Below are positions 20,447-34,070 of a DNA stretch of 64,000 nucleotides, one piece after another; position 1 is the stretch's first letter, and each line of letters opens with the position of its first letter. Both the position numbers and the translations under genes were made by a program. Below the pieces are notes generated by a model. It was not told where the DNA came from and did no database searches. It saw nothing but the letters and a program-made list of their open reading frames with translations. This stretch comes from Channa striata (Eukaryota > Chordata > Actinopteri > Anabantiformes > Channidae), in assembly GCA_033026295.1 (NCBI GenBank), contig CM065185.1, positions 744,001 to 808,000 of the forward strand. Direction: 5' to 3'.

Positions 20447-23400
20447 ACAAGGGAGTTCTTCTGATTGGATCAAGCGTGAGCTTAAGATTTACTGCAATGT
20501 ACCATTACATAGTTATCGAGCTTCACAAGCAAAGGTATCCAGCAACTAGTTTATAAGTGCAGATTCCAAATTACTCCAATGATATACATGACATTGCTGT
20601 GTCCTACACATAATAATGTGCTGAATGAGGGGTAGTGCATATAAACACTGGTCTACTTCCTACAAGGTTAAACCAAAATGCCTCCGTCTGCTGCTATTTT
20701 GCATCTCACCAGTGGACATTGCATGTTTCTTGTATGTCATGATGTATTTGCTAGCCCTTTGCTCTGGATTCAGAGCACTTTGTTTATTTTGTTTTTATCA
20801 GTGCAACTGGTAACTGTTTTACCTCAACCAAAAGCAAAAATGTTTGTGAAATTTTTTAAATTTGTTATTCTGTTTCCATTCAGTGCAAAAGTGCTCGAAA
20901 TGCATACAAATCAGTGGACCCACCTGCTGTCTTTTATTGTTCCAATCACTTTTTTATTTCCAACAATCTACATTAGATAGTAATGGTGAGTTTTATTGTA
21001 CAGAAGATGCAGAATGTCATTCTTAAAGTTACAGATGACATCTTCAGCCAGAGCTCGTAAACATTTCTGGCTTGGCTCCATTCTGAATGTTCCAGAAAAC
21101 ATTGTAGATAGAAGAAGGGGAAATGGAAAATAGTCCTTTAAGTCACTTGTTCTAATTTACTTCTCCAGATTGCTACCTTCCAGTTTGATTTATAGCCTGT
21201 TATAAGTAGAATTATAATTAATCTAACATCCATGTCATTTCATTAACTCCTCTGTGGAGGGACTATTAAGGCAACAATTTAATCACACGGTGGGCCAATC
21301 ATGAATCATCCATGCTGGGAATGGTACAAAGTTGAAGAGCACTTTCAACAAACTTGGATGAATTTGCCTTCTGATGATAAAAATAATGGTGGATATTATG
21401 GCTTGTATCAACTTGACCTTTCTAATTTGTGCTGTGGGTTGGTGATGGTGATTGTTGTGTTTTTTTAGTTTTACATTTATCTCTGTTGGGCATCTGTTTC
21501 CAGTCCCCACAATTTCAGGGAAAAACAATCTGTGGGTGTCTTCTTTTGATAGGGGCTTTTTAGGGTCATTACCCAGAAGGGTTTGCTTCTATCTAGACAC
21601 ACATTTAGATCACCCCAGTAGCCCAGAAATAATAGACCTATGGTTCCCTCTTTTTTTCAATCTCTCAATCTCCAGCAGAGACCACACTTTTCATTTTGGG
21701 CAATTTGAAGCTCTTAAGCCTCCCCCATGATCACCACCACTCTGTTATCAGTGTGTCTGCAAGTGTGTGTTTGTGTGTATGTGTGTGTTAGATGAGGAGG
21801 ACGGTACGTTTTCTTTTGTGAGTACTGGGTTCACTACACTTTAATGCACTCTTAACTTTATAGAAGATGGTGTTGGTACCCTTGCACTGTGCTTCAGCTC
21901 TCAGAGCCTAAGGCTTTGGCACCGACTGTGCCTGATACAGTTCACTATAGTACATACAGCCACTGCTGCTGCTGTATCACAAACACACACTTTGCCCCTT
22001 CTTTATAGTTATCTTAATACCTACAGTAGCTGTCTTTTTCTTTCTTACTTGTGACATTTCCATCTGGCTCGTTGAATAAAATACACATTTTTTAGAACCT
22101 GGGTCCTACATTGTTTGTGCTCTCTTGTCATAGTTTTGTGTTCTTTCACAAAGCTTCAGCCAAATGGCTAGTGTCTGCAAAATACAGGCCGTCAAGGTTA
22201 GGAATAGATAAGCCCGGTTTGGTGTTACAGTCTGTAGGTCTTCCAGTTAAAAGGATGAAATTCCACCATGATCTTCTTTTTCAAAAGATCTGAATCTGGC
22301 ACTCTCCCTCTCCATCTCTCCCTTTAAAAACATTTACATTCGAGACTGCCACTTTGGCCTGTGATGGCAGAGTTTCACTGTGACAGGTGGTGTACAGAAA
22401 ATTTGCTTCAGTGACTGCCCAGACTTAGAACTGAGCAGAGGGAAGCACTTGACAGACCACTCATCCTGCAGAAACTTAAGTGTCATGCAGCACCTGTCTG
22501 TAAGGCTCTGCTCCTGGTATTGATGGAGTTCTAAAGATGCATTTGGGGATGCTTTGGGAAGGATCTTTTAAAGGTTGTCCTGGGGTCCCTCTGTGGCTAC
22601 CACCAAGAAACTGTCGGCAGGCAAATGTGCAATTTCTGACTGAAAGTGGTCTACACCTTCTATTTTATCATAAGGAACCCAGTCACAGACATATGAACGC
22701 ACATTGATTTTGCTCTATTGTCACTCTATTACAACGTAACCTTAAATTGTGAAGGTAGACTTCTCCAAGAGGGATTTGAATAGATCATCACTAGTGCGCC
22801 AGTGTGCACACAATCCGAAGTGTACACTCTGGAAAAAATTTGTTATAGGTATTGGAAGTATTTCAACAAATTTACTTTTGCACTTTGTTGGTATATAGCA
22901 AAAGTCCTGTTAAAAAGAAGCAACAATAGCTACAAACACAGTATCTCTTTCTATTCTAGTGTGAGGATGTCCTTGCCATTTTGAAGCATTTAACTTCCGT
23001 TCAGTCAAGTAGAAAGCCTTAAGCCATTTTAGTTTAGCAAGTGACTGATTTTCCAAAGATAACTAGGTTCGCAGTTTTGCTGAAGGTCACTGGCAGCTTG
23101 CTCTGATGATTGCAAAGATGTTGACATAAAATGTATAAAGTCCCAGCAGAAAAGTAGGATGCTCAGCTTCAAGTTATTAAGAGAGTCACTGCAACAAACA
23201 AATATGATATACAGCACACAATGATATAGTATGTAGGAGGGTTACCAAGACTAGAAAAGTAACAAAGGTTGTGCAACATTTATTCTGTGATTGTGATGTT
23301 GCTATGGAAAGAGAAAAGTCAAAAATCACAACAAGCAAGGTATTATGTAACACTGCTCTGTTGCTGCAGGTACTTTAATGGTTTATATGGAAAGTAATGG

Positions 23401-25171
23401 TCAAACATGAAAGTCAATTAAAAATAAGAGTGGTTAAGCAACGTAGAAGTTATGTTCAATGTGATGTTGGAACTACTTCAAAATTGCTATAAATCCTAAA
23501 ATCTGTGATTTTTCAATTTGGCTAAATAATGGATAAAGCATTTTACATTTGTTCAATCACTAACTGTTTTACAAATTTTAGCTCCTTTAAAGGTAAATGC
23601 CTAAAACAAACAAGTTGGGAAACAGACACACATACAGAAAAGTTGATCATGACTCAGTGGAATAGATGCACCCATCATTACTTTGTGCCAAACGTTGTAA
23701 AAAAAAAAAATGTAAATATCCCCCCAAAAAATTGTTAGGTGGACGATTACAAAAAACTATTTTTTCTATATCTGCTTTGATACATACTTGGAAAAGATGT
23801 GGGATCCTTTGGGAAATCTCAGGGTGTAAAGACAAAGTGTGGAAACCATTGCTGAATATGTGTGACCTTTAAGCCCTCAGCCAGCACACCTACTATTAAG
23901 AATACAGCTACACAGGGTGAGAAATACTTTTGGAAGATTGTTGCAACTGCATCCAGAAATGCAACCTGAAACTAAATGAAGCAAATAAGGAAAACATCAG
24001 TTGTGCATAAATGACTACTACAATGGGGATGTGAATATGTGGGGAGGTTCTATCAAAGAGAAGCTGTGAACTTTTGAAGAATGGTTGTATGGAATATGCA
24101 GAACTGTCACTGTCGATCCAAGAAAGTTTCAAGAATTAATCGTATATTGAGAATGGACCTTGTATCATCTAATGCTGTATTTTATCAAGCCAGGGCCCTA
24201 AAGCTGCTTCAGGTTTTTTTATGCGGAATAATGTCCAGTGGGTTCTTGTGGACACTCACATGGGGCAGTTTGGTGAGAGTGCGGTTGCTGTCTTTGTAGG
24301 TTATGTAAACTAAAAGTTGCTTAAACAAATGGAGGAACTTCCGTATTTTGGGTCCTTTTCTCTCCCCACACAGTCCAGTGTACTGTTATTGGCCTTGCTT
24401 TTTCTGTGCTCTTGATATGTTGTTGATGCACTCATACTCAAGTACACCACCCACTCACTCACACACACAAAAATATGGAGTGGAGCAGCAAACTAATAAA
24501 CAGAGAGGTTTAATATTGATGACAAAAGCCTTGCAAAAACATCATAATAATTTTGCAACTCCAATTTAAAGCATTGCTTTGACTCAAGGGTAAAGTCGTG
24601 CTGTTTTTGTCGAGCAAATACAAGTATGTTCAGAGAAGACTGTCTATTGTTGGCATAAAAGCAGAGGTTCGGTTTTCATTTCACAGTAGCAATTGTGTCT
24701 ACAAACACACGCACACACACACCCAAGAGAGGTACACAACAGACACACAGGGCCATGCAATCAGAGACAGAGATCCAAAAGAGCAAGAACAGTGGAGTGC
24801 TGATGCATTCAGGGAATGAAAAATACAAAGAGACTTTCTCTGCTTGCCTAGAGAACATGCAACATAGAGCTTGAGAGTTTCTACCATATCATCACAACAT
24901 GATGTAACATTTTTCTATCCCATAACTCTGATAGTTATTTTTTTTTTCTCTTTTATGATGAATCAGTGGTGGAGAGGCTCAAGCACACAGAGGCAGTACA
25001 GGTAGAGTTCTTCATCCTGTTACAATATAAGGGTTTTTATGTAGCAACTGGGGGAATATGGGAATTATTAGGAAGTACTTGTTGCTATAGCAAAACCAAC
25101 ATAAATTTTAGAAAACTCTTCTCATGTCAGTGTTTAAAAGAGTAGAGAACCTTTATGAACCCACACAGATA
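20447..25171. other. Intron sequence, nothing recognised
   Basis: Part of the largest brinp intron. Small open frames (for example 21452-21730) lack domain features. TG runs are present near 21760-21790 and CA runs near 24705-24722. Confidence 0.65.
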
Positions 25172-25460
25172 TGAATCCATTCATTATCTGTTGCTCCTTT
25201 TTGCTCAGAAGAGGCTTGAGTGTATCCCAGCTGTCACTGAGTGAGAGGGCAGGGCACACCCTGGACAGGTCTCTAGTCTATCTCAGGGCCAACACAGTAA
25301 GAGATACACAGACTATCTTTGTGGGATGAAACTGGTGGAGCTGGAAGAAACCCATGCATGAGCAGCTTGAACATGCAAACTCCATACAGCCGGCTGGGAT
25401 TCAACCAAGGACCTTCTAGCTGGGAGGCGGCAGTGCTAACCACTCCACCACTGTGCCGCC
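25172..25460 (-). mobile_element. tRNA-headed SINE (CACGGTGG family)
   Basis: Nearly full SINE in reverse orientation. The tail ATGAATCCATTCATTATCTG is at the left, the body includes ACACCCTGGACAGGTCTCTA and AACATGCAAACTCCATACAG, and the tRNA-like head is at the right. On the minus strand the head reads GGCGGCACAGTGGTGGAGTG (A box) followed by a B-box-like GGTTGAATCCC. This head is the pol III promoter of the element, not a tRNA gene. Confidence 0.8.
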
Positions 25461-27109
25461 TGCTAGCCACAGAGACACCTGTTTCAAAATATGCCCATGT
25501 CTCCCATAGTTATGCTTTCTAATTAGATTACACAGATTTTAATTTGTACTGCAAAACATCAAGCTACCCAAAACACTTGCATCCACTTGTTTTAATTGTA
25601 GAAAAATGTTCTTCTAGTTTAAACCCATCAGGCTAATTGGTTGGACTTGGAATTAGGATTTACTCTTGGACGTGGTTGTGGGCGTCTCCATTTTCCTTAA
25701 ACATATAAAACAAACACATCATTACATTATGCTAGAATGGGTAATTTAGGTCTGTGGCTGGAGCCCCCTCATCACCATCTATCTGATAATCAGTGTCTTC
25801 TGAAAAGATGAGAGCCCCCTCCACTGTTTTGTTAATAACGTAATGGAGAAATTCGATTTCAAGACATAACCCACAAATTAAATCTGTTGAATCTCATTCG
25901 ATTGTAATAAAATGTATGCATTTATCCTATATAACTTTTTTTTAATTATAACTGAAAGGACTCATGAATCATGAAGACACTGTTAATAGTGATGCACAAT
26001 GCTTTTTCCAGCCAATTTATACTGCTGTCCAATGTTCAGTTTTGATCATCTGTAATTTGGCAGCATCTTGCTGCTGTATTACATTTGACAGGAGTAAAAG
26101 TGGCAGTTGGACACATCCCCTAAAAGTGACAAAGACCACTAATGCAGGACACCAATTATTTTTCACTATATATTTATATAAATTTTAAATACAGTGTAGT
26201 TTTAGGATGAATTCCAAGCTTGAGCATGAAAACACAAAGTTAAGCCTGAACACACAACAATTGCTTTGCCGTGGTTGGTAATAAAAGTTCCCGTAGCTAC
26301 ATTTACGTGGATAATCCTGCCACTGCCTGTCTGTCTTTCTCTAACAGCATCTTTCTTCTCCTCAGCTTCTTCTAAATGCGGCTTCATGACCTTTTGACGC
26401 TCTCTATAGCTGCTAAGTCTCAGGTGTTCAATGAGAATGTCAACACTGTTCTCAGTGGTTAAAACAGAGCAGACCTAGAATGAGCCACGGCCATTTTTGA
26501 TGTGTTTTTGTCTCAATTTTTGCTATCTACAGAAGCACGTTCCTATGACTTTTTTTGTATTTTTTTACTGTGTCCCCTGTTAATGAAAACATAATCACGT
26601 TTATTCCAAATTACTGAGTTTTGATGTAAATCTTTTAACATGGGAATAAATTCCAGAACAAATAACCTTGAGATTGGAATCATCCACACGTAACATTATT
26701 TTTACATGAAAACAACTTCTTCCTAATGGCAGGTAGAGTAGAGACCTACTAAGCCATTAAAATGGGCTGATGACAGAGAAGCATTTAATTGATTTGTAGC
26801 ATCCAAAACTGTAGCTATGTTCTGTGTTTCTAACTAGAGTGGGGCTGTGCAGAAAAAAGTTAATGTCTATTAACACAAATACAAAATCACACAGAAAACA
26901 ACTGTAGTCTGTCCACCACTGCTGTTGTGTTTGTTCCTGCGTATCTGATTTCTGTAATTATTTGTAAATGTAAATGTAGAGCCTTTCATCCTACTTTAGT
27001 GCCTCATTAATTTATTTTCCGCCACTTGGGGGCAGTAGAGTGAACTGTGAACACAACGCTACTGTACTGTATGGTTCATGTTTTAACGTTATGTTAACTT
27101 GCCCCACTA

Positions 27110-27137
27110 AATTTACATTTAGTTACTTGGCAGATGG
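27110..27137 (-). mobile_element. L2-type 3' tail scrap
   Basis: On the minus strand CCATCTGCCAAGTAACTAAA followed by TGTAAATT matches the 3' end of the LINE at 9690-10587. Under 30 bp remain. Confidence 0.5.
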
Positions 27138-27965
27138 TTATTTGGTATGCACACACACAATAAGAAAATCCCTAATTGATTAGAAGTTTGATAAAGGCAA
27201 ATACAATTACTTGATTTAAAATGAAAGCAACAAGCTATAAAGCACTGAAAGGCTTCACTGACTAATTCTGTGTGAGTTTGTGCATATGAGTTTGTCACAT
27301 TGAAAACAGACATCATTTCATTCTTTACCAATATAAGAGTCTTGATTAGTGCATCCTTAACTACAGCTCTGTTGCTGAACATAAAATAACACTGTCAGAA
27401 AAGACAGAAATGTGAAGTGCCCACTGTGGAGCACTGGTTCGATATACAGTGTGACATCTTACACTTGGGTTTAGGTACAGTCTCAAGGACAAACTTAAAT
27501 GACTAGAGACTAAATTTTTGTTCTCCTTTGTCTTCATTGTTGTGGAAGTTACAGATGAGTGCTAGTAGGCAGCTATCACTCCCTAATCTGTCAGCAGAGT
27601 TCATGGACATTTTAATCAAAAAACAATGCCTAATGTGCCAGTGTTTAAACAAGAAATTTCTAAAAATTAGATAATAGTCATAAAAAAATAATTAGTGCAA
27701 ATCTTAAATTCTTTAGTTGTTAAAAAAAATAATTGGCACAAGGCACAAAAATAGTGACTGCCATCTGTTTAAATGGCAACAAAATTGTCCCAAGTGTAAC
27801 AGTATTTTTGCTCTGGACTACGAAAAAACATGGTGTTTAGGTTGAGTTGAGGCACAAACACTTAGTTGCATATAATCCTTAGAGATGAGATGTATTTCAA
27901 AGTACAGTCTTTTTTATTGTATGGCTCCACTGACATAATTTTTGAGGATATACAATTAAAAAAAA

Positions 27966-27981
27966 TATATATATATATATA
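27966..27981. repeat. (AT)n tract
   Basis: Eight AT units bounded by A and T runs; self-complementary. Confidence 0.85.
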
Positions 27982-28695
27982 TTTTTTATTCCAGAACTCA
28001 AGTTCTTGAAAGCTTAATTTACTGCCCTGCATTGACAGAAGATACATCATAGACTACACGATACTCTAATTGTGTACTGTAACAACACTGCCAAACAGCT
28101 AGTTGGTAGTCGGTTGTCACATTGCTGAGCTTCTTTGCTTTGAGTGCACAATGTTAAGTTGGAGTTAACTGATGTTTAACAGCATTTACTTTTACTAAAG
28201 TTATTTCAAAGCACAAAAGGCAAAGACATCTGAGGAGTGGTCTGCATTGATAGACTGCACCAACAGTGACTGGTCCTTCTGTCTAAAAGCTTAGCCCTAT
28301 GGCATAGATTTAATGCACAAGTATAAATCACATACGAAACAGCTCCTGTCTCTTAAAGCTCACCTTACCCATATTCTACTTTGTTTCAATTGGCCAGCGT
28401 GTGCTATGCGGGCCCAAACAGGAAGTCTGTTTGTGGACTGACTACAAAATTTTAAATGACAGTCTTACATAATGACAGTCCTACAGTCAAAGCCGGTTGG
28501 CAGAGGTAAATACAGCAGCTCAAAAACGAAACATACTGTATACTCAGGTAGTCGTCAGTCACTAAATACACAATATTACATGGATATGTGTAGTCAACCA
28601 TCTACTGAAAAAAAATCTAATTAATAAGTGGAAAAGTAAAAAAATAAAAATTCAAGCAGTCTGCTGTCAACTTCTTTTGACAGACATTATTTTAA

Positions 28696-28953
28696 TCTAC
28701 TACTACTACTACTTCTCTTTCAGCTTTTCCCATCAGGGGTCGCCACAGCGAATCATCCGTTTCCACCTCACTCTATCCTGGGCATCTTCCACTCTGAAAC
28801 CAGCTAACCTCATGTCCTCTGTTACCACATCCATATATCTCCTCCTTGGTCGTCCTCTCGCCCTCTTGCCTGGCAGCTCCATCTCCAACATCCTTCTACC
28901 AATATATTCACTTTCACTTTCCTCTGCACATGTCCAAACCATCTCAGCGTGGC
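28696..28953 (-). mobile_element. RTE LINE 3' fragment (copy d)
   Basis: About 258 bp of the RTE 3' end in minus orientation, beginning at the + strand with CTACTACTACTACTTCTC (the reversed TAG tail) and GGGGTCGCCACAGCGAATCA. It encodes YIGRRMLEMELPGKRARGRP, RRRYMDVVTEDMRLAGFRVE and RCGDP. It is heavily 5'-truncated, as is usual for target-primed reverse transcription. No clear target duplication was found. Confidence 0.9.
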
Positions 28954-30060
28954 CTTGTATTGAAAAAATAAGTCTATTATCAGAATATATCTAATATGTT
29001 AATATCTAATAGTAAAACTGAATCTTAACATTAGGTCTAATTTGAGCAGGTCTAATGAAACATACATGTTCCGCCACAGTAACACAACAGACACAGCTTG
29101 TCAACTCAGTGTTAGATTGGTTCTCTGATGGACTGGCCTAACCAGACAGACAAAACCAGAGGAAACCAAAAAAAAAAAATAAGACTTGGGATCAGCAGAT
29201 CATCAGCCTCCTAAATGAATGCGAATAAATGAGTGCAGAAGTGCAACTGAGCATTTGTGAATTTTATAAAAAGTTAAAGGTAATTGAGAGTTAAAAAGTG
29301 TGTGTATCTGCACCAATATATCAGCTAATTCCATCCTATAGCTCATTATACAGTTTACCGAGATGCAATAACTCCCACAAAAATAAATCACATCAAACCA
29401 AGGTCATCTTAAAAATCCCTGTCACAACAATATGTGTCTCCTACATCATCAGATTTAGTCTCCTCAGGTGGAGACTGAAGAGACTTAATCAATTTGTTTC
29501 CTTCCGTATACAAAGTAGCAATTAGCTTAAACAGGAACTTTTTCATTGATTATTGTCTTTCTCTGTCATGAAAGAAGCAGGGGCTGTGCTGTGTTACTGA
29601 GCAAGGTCACATTAAAAATGAAAGCAGTATGTTGGTGGAAAACACCATGAAACAAGCACTGGTTTGCTCCTATTCATTGCAAAATGAAAATATTAACCCT
29701 CTTTGGAAGCTTTCACCTTTTATGTTTTTGAACAACATTGAATCATGCTCAATTTAATTTAGCTTTTTTGATACTGATCAACAGAAAAACAGTTTCATGT
29801 CAGGAGACAGATTTCTAGCAAGTGTTTTTTTTGGGGGCACTGTAATCTCTATGTAGGAACTTATAGTAGCGTAGCACTGTTGGGGTCAAGCGCAATCTTT
29901 GATGTATAGTTTACTCTCAGCAATATGTATTTCAATATATTCCAATAAAGTTTCTTAGAGTTATAAAAGCAATTTATTTGGACCTACAAACCTCGTAGCC
30001 AGAAACGTTTGTAGAAAGTTTTTTTTTAATGCAATAGGAACTAAATTTGCAAAACAGGGG
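28954..30060. other. Intron sequence, nothing recognised
   Basis: No gene or repeat identified. The short open frames at 29203-29391 and 29298-29525 are featureless. Confidence 0.6.
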
Positions 30061-30225
30061 CTTTGACGCTCCGTGGGTAGATCATCAGGTTGGAATGTAG
30101 AAGGCTGTGGGATGGAATCCCACCCCGTCAGTTGTTCCACCGCCCAGCCATCAAGGGCCACCCTGGTGCTTGTCCTGTGCCCAGATAAAATGTGAGGGTT
30201 GTGGGTTGGCTGTGAGTTAGAAGAG
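30061..30225 (+). mobile_element. Probable tRNA-headed SINE just before the L2
   Basis: An A-box-like CTCCGTGGGTAGATCATCAGG is followed about 30 bp on by a B-box-like GGGATGGAATCCCACC, as in a tRNA-derived head. Then comes a body, CATCAAGGGCCACCCTGGTG and CTTGTCCTGTGCCCAG. It runs straight into the 5' region of the L2 copy, so it may be an independent SINE or part of that L2's 5' end. The boundary at about 30225 is approximate. Confidence 0.45.
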
Positions 30226-30492
30226 AAGGAGAGAACTTCTGCTGACTCCTCCTGCAGTAAGCGTATTGTGTCACCTCCTGTTTCTTCACACTGTTTCGGG
30301 TCTCTGCCGAAGGATAGTTCACTGGTTAATCGTAGCTGTTGTTTTCTAAATTAGTGATTTCTCTGTACATAAACTATCACTTGGGGCATAAGATTTGTTT
30401 ACACAAACACCTGCTCTCCTGAAATAATTAAACAAACTAGCTAACACTAACTAAACTTAATCGATCTAGCTTCGTTAGCCTAGCACCTAGAA

Positions 30493-30735
30493 ATGGCTTC
30501 TCCGTCTCCTTCTGTCTCTCCTCTGACTTGCTCTGTCTCCCACATGTTTAGTTTTTCCTCGGCCTCCTTTAGTGATAACGGTACGTGTAATAAGTGTAGG
30601 GTTCTTGCAGCTTTGGAGGCGAGGCTCTCTGAAGGACAAATGACCATGACAAACAGACCAACTAACGGGAAGCCAGGCCGGCTGGGTTTGCTAAAAAACC
30701 ACAATGTCGGACCCACTTTTGTATCTGATCAGTGA
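30493..30735 (+). pseudogene. L2 ORF1-like N-terminal segment
   Basis: 80-codon open frame from ATG at 30493. It is Ser/Pro-rich at the start, then SFSDNGTCNKCRVLAALEAR, which resembles the opening of the ORF1/leader protein in fish L2 elements. It stops before any coiled coil or esterase domain, so it is a truncated relic of ORF1 if the assignment is right. Confidence 0.5.
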
Positions 30736-31229
30736 GCGACCATAGTCCAATGTTATAGCCGACATCGAATCCTATTTGGCTGTCTAGGTGGTGATTATTA
30801 TTCATGCAGCAAACAAATGTGGGTCACTAAAATGAATATTGAATCGGTGTGTAACTTTGCAAAGATAGACATTTGGAAAAGCTGTTTTTCCAGCAAACGA
30901 TGTGGGCTACATAGGAAAAACCTAGGCTGATTAGGAGAGATGGCATCCATCCTACTTTGGATGGTGCCTCTGTCTTATCAAAAAATATGGCTGATTTTAT
31001 TAGACAACCAAAAGATTGACAGTCCAGAGTTGAGCATAGGATGCAGAGATCCTGTCCTACACGTCTCTCTGCAGTATCCTTACCGCCTTCACCCCCCCAC
31101 AACTCCCACATTCCTTTAGAAACTGTGTCTGTTCCCCGATTGACTAAATTTTACAAACTAAAAATGATCACAAGAGGAGTTAATCATAATAACTTAATAA
31201 AAATCAGGACTGCTCCTCTTACTGAACAA

Positions 31230-34070
31230 AAAACTAAAATAATTAAATGTGGATTATTAAATATCAGATCTCTCTCATCTAAATCTCTGTTAGTAAATGA
31301 CTTGATAAGCGATCATCAATTCCATTTATTTTGTCTCACTGAAACCTGGTTGCAGAAGGAAGAATATGTTAGTTTAAATGAGTCGACCCCCCCAAGTCAT
31401 ATTAACTATCGTGTTCCTAGAAACTCAGGCCGAGGTGGAGGAGTAGCAGCGATCTATCACTCAAGCTTACCGATAAAACCTAGACCTAAACATAGTTACA
31501 ACTCATTTGAGATTTTCCACTTTTAGTTGTTATTGTGTTCCGTCCTCCAGTCCCTTATTCTGAATTTTTGACTGAATTCTCAGATTTTCTGGCCGACTAG
31601 TGCTTAGTCCAGATAAAGTCGTCATAGTGGGCGATTTTAACATTCATGTAGATGCTGACAGTAACTCCCTCAACACGGCATTTACTTCATTATTTGATTC
31701 AATTGGTTTCTCTCAAAATGTAAATGAACCCACTCATTGTTTTAGTCACACCCTAGACCTTGTCCTTACATACGGTATTGAAATTGATAAATTAACAGTA
31801 TTTCCTTTTAATTCTGTTCTCTCTGACCATTTTCTAAACACAGTTGAATTTAATTTAATGGACTACACAAGCAGCTAGAAAAAAAGTTTTGCTTCAGGAC
31901 GTGTTTATCTGAAAACACTGTGAACAAATTTAAGGAAATGATCCCTTCATCATTTACTTCAACATGTACTGATATAAGTGAGAGTAGCCTTATTAACTGT
32001 ACTCCTATACAAGTTGATTACCTTACTGATAATTATGCAGCATTTTTACGTTCTACACTTGATAGTGTTGCCCCTCTAAAAAAGAAGGCAGTAAATCAGA
32101 ACAGGCGATCTCCATGATATAGCTCGCAAACCCGCAATTTAAAGCAGGCGTCACGAAGACTAGAAAGGAAGTGGCGTTCCACTCATTCACAAGAATCACG
32201 CTTAGCCTGAAAAAAGAGTTTATACTTATACAAATTAGCACTCTGTAAAACCATCACTAATAGAGGAAAACAAGAACAACCCCCGGTTTCTTTTCAGCAC
32301 TGTAGCCACGCTGACTAACAGCCATAGTTCAGTTTAAACTAGTATTCCCTCAACGCTATGTAGCAATGACTTCATGACCTTCTTCACAAAAAAAATCGTA
32401 GCTATTAGAAATAAAATTCACCAGACCCTCCCCACAAATACAACAGAATTAGAATCATCAGTAAGTCCTCAGTCCTTTTTAGACTGCTCTGTGCCCATAG
32501 ACCTTGCTGAGTTAACTTCAACTATTATGGCATCTAAACCAACAACATGTCTGCTAGACCCTATTCCAGTTAGACTGCTCAAAGATGCTCTGCCCTTATT
32601 AGAAATGTTCATATTAGATAAAATTAATCTATCTTTACAAACAGGATATGTACCAAAGGCCTATAAGGTAGCTGTAATCAAACCTATACTTAAAAAACCT
32701 TGTCTGGATCCAGGTGTCTTAGCCAATTACAGACCAATATCCAATCTCCCCTTTATTTCTAAAATACTTGAAAAAGTAGTTGTAAAGCAATTATGTGACC
32801 ACCTGCGCAGAAACGACTTGTTTGAAGAATTTCACTCAGGATTTAGAGTTCATCATAGCACAGAAACCGCACTGATTAAAGTCACCAACGATCTTCATCT
32901 TCTTCTGGCTTCAGATAACGGACTTGTCTCTATACTAGTTCTGCTAGATCTTAGTGCTGCATTTGACACCATTGATCACAGAATATTATTACAGAGACTA
33001 CAACATGTTATTGGAATTAAAGAAACTGCACTAAATTTGGTTTAAATCGTATCTATCAGGTAGATTCCAATTTGTTCATGTTAATGATGAATCTTCCACA
33101 TACACAAAAGTTAGTTATGGAATTCCACAAGGTTCTGTATTAGGACCAATACTCTTTACTCTATATATGTCTCCCCTTGGCAACATTATTAGAAAATACT
33201 CTACGCAGTAAATTTTCACTGCTACACTGATGACACGCAGTTATATCTATCTATGAAACCTGATGAAACAAATCAATTAATCAAATTACAAGCATGTTTA
33301 AAATACATAAGGGACTGGATGACGTATAATTTATTTCTTCTAAACTCATATACAACTGAAGTTATTGTATTTGGGCCTAAAAGTCTAAAAAACATGTTTT
33401 CTAACCATATCGCTACTTTAAATGACAGAACTCTGCCCCCCAGTAGTACTGCAATGAATCTCAGAGTAATTTTTGACCAGGATTTGTCATTTAGCTCACA
33501 CATAAAACAAATCTCTAGAACAGCCTTCTTCCACCTAAGAAACATTGCCAAAATTAGGAGCATCCTCTCTCAAAGCGATGCTGAAAAACTAGTTCACGCA
33601 TTTGTTAGTTCTAGAATGGACTACTGTAATTCTCTACTTTTAGGCTGCCCCATTAACTCTCTAAAAAGCCTCCAATTAATCCAAAATGCTGCAGCAAGAT
33701 TACTGACTGGGATGGTAAGAGAGATCATATTTCACCTTCATTAGCTTCTTTCCATTGGCTTCCCATTAAATGCAAAATAGAATTTAAAACCCTTCTTCTT
33801 ACCTATAAAGCTTTAAACAGTCAAGCCCCATCATATCTAAAAGATCTCCTAGTACCATATCATCCTACTAGACCACTTCGGTCCCAAAATGCAGGCCTAC
33901 TTATGGTTCCCAGAATTTCCAAAAATAGAATGGGAGGCAGAGCCTTTAGCTATCAAGCTCCTCTCCTGTGGAACCAGCTCCCAGTCCAGATTTGGGAAGC
34001 AGACACCCTCTCTACTTTTAAGACTAGGCTCAAAACCTTCCTCTTTGATAAAGCTTATAGTTGGTTATAG
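31230..34070 (+). pseudogene. L2 ORF2 (endonuclease + reverse transcriptase), broken
   Basis: ORF2 in at least five frame segments. The endonuclease shows GLLNIRSLSSKS, CLTETWLQ, GGGVAAIYH, VIVGDFNIHVD and LDLVLTYGI with LSDH, that is most AP-endonuclease motifs. The RT shows YRPISNLPFISKILEKVV, LLDLSAAFDTIDHRILL (first catalytic Asp) and GIPQGSVLGPILFTLY, then a catalytic box reading YTDD instead of YADD near 33222. The C-terminal DYCNSLLLGCPINSLK, NAAARLLTG, LLWNQLPVQ and FLFDKAYSWL end at a TAG at 34068-34070. Frame breaks occur near 31526, 31878, 32117, 33045 and 33744. Confidence 0.88.

Larger units (their letters stand above)
25461..28695. other. Intron sequence with small repeat scraps
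   Basis: No coding exon found. It contains GTAAATGTAAATGTAGAG near 26963, a minus-strand L2 tail scrap at 27110-27137 and an AT dinucleotide run at 27966-27981. Confidence 0.65.
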
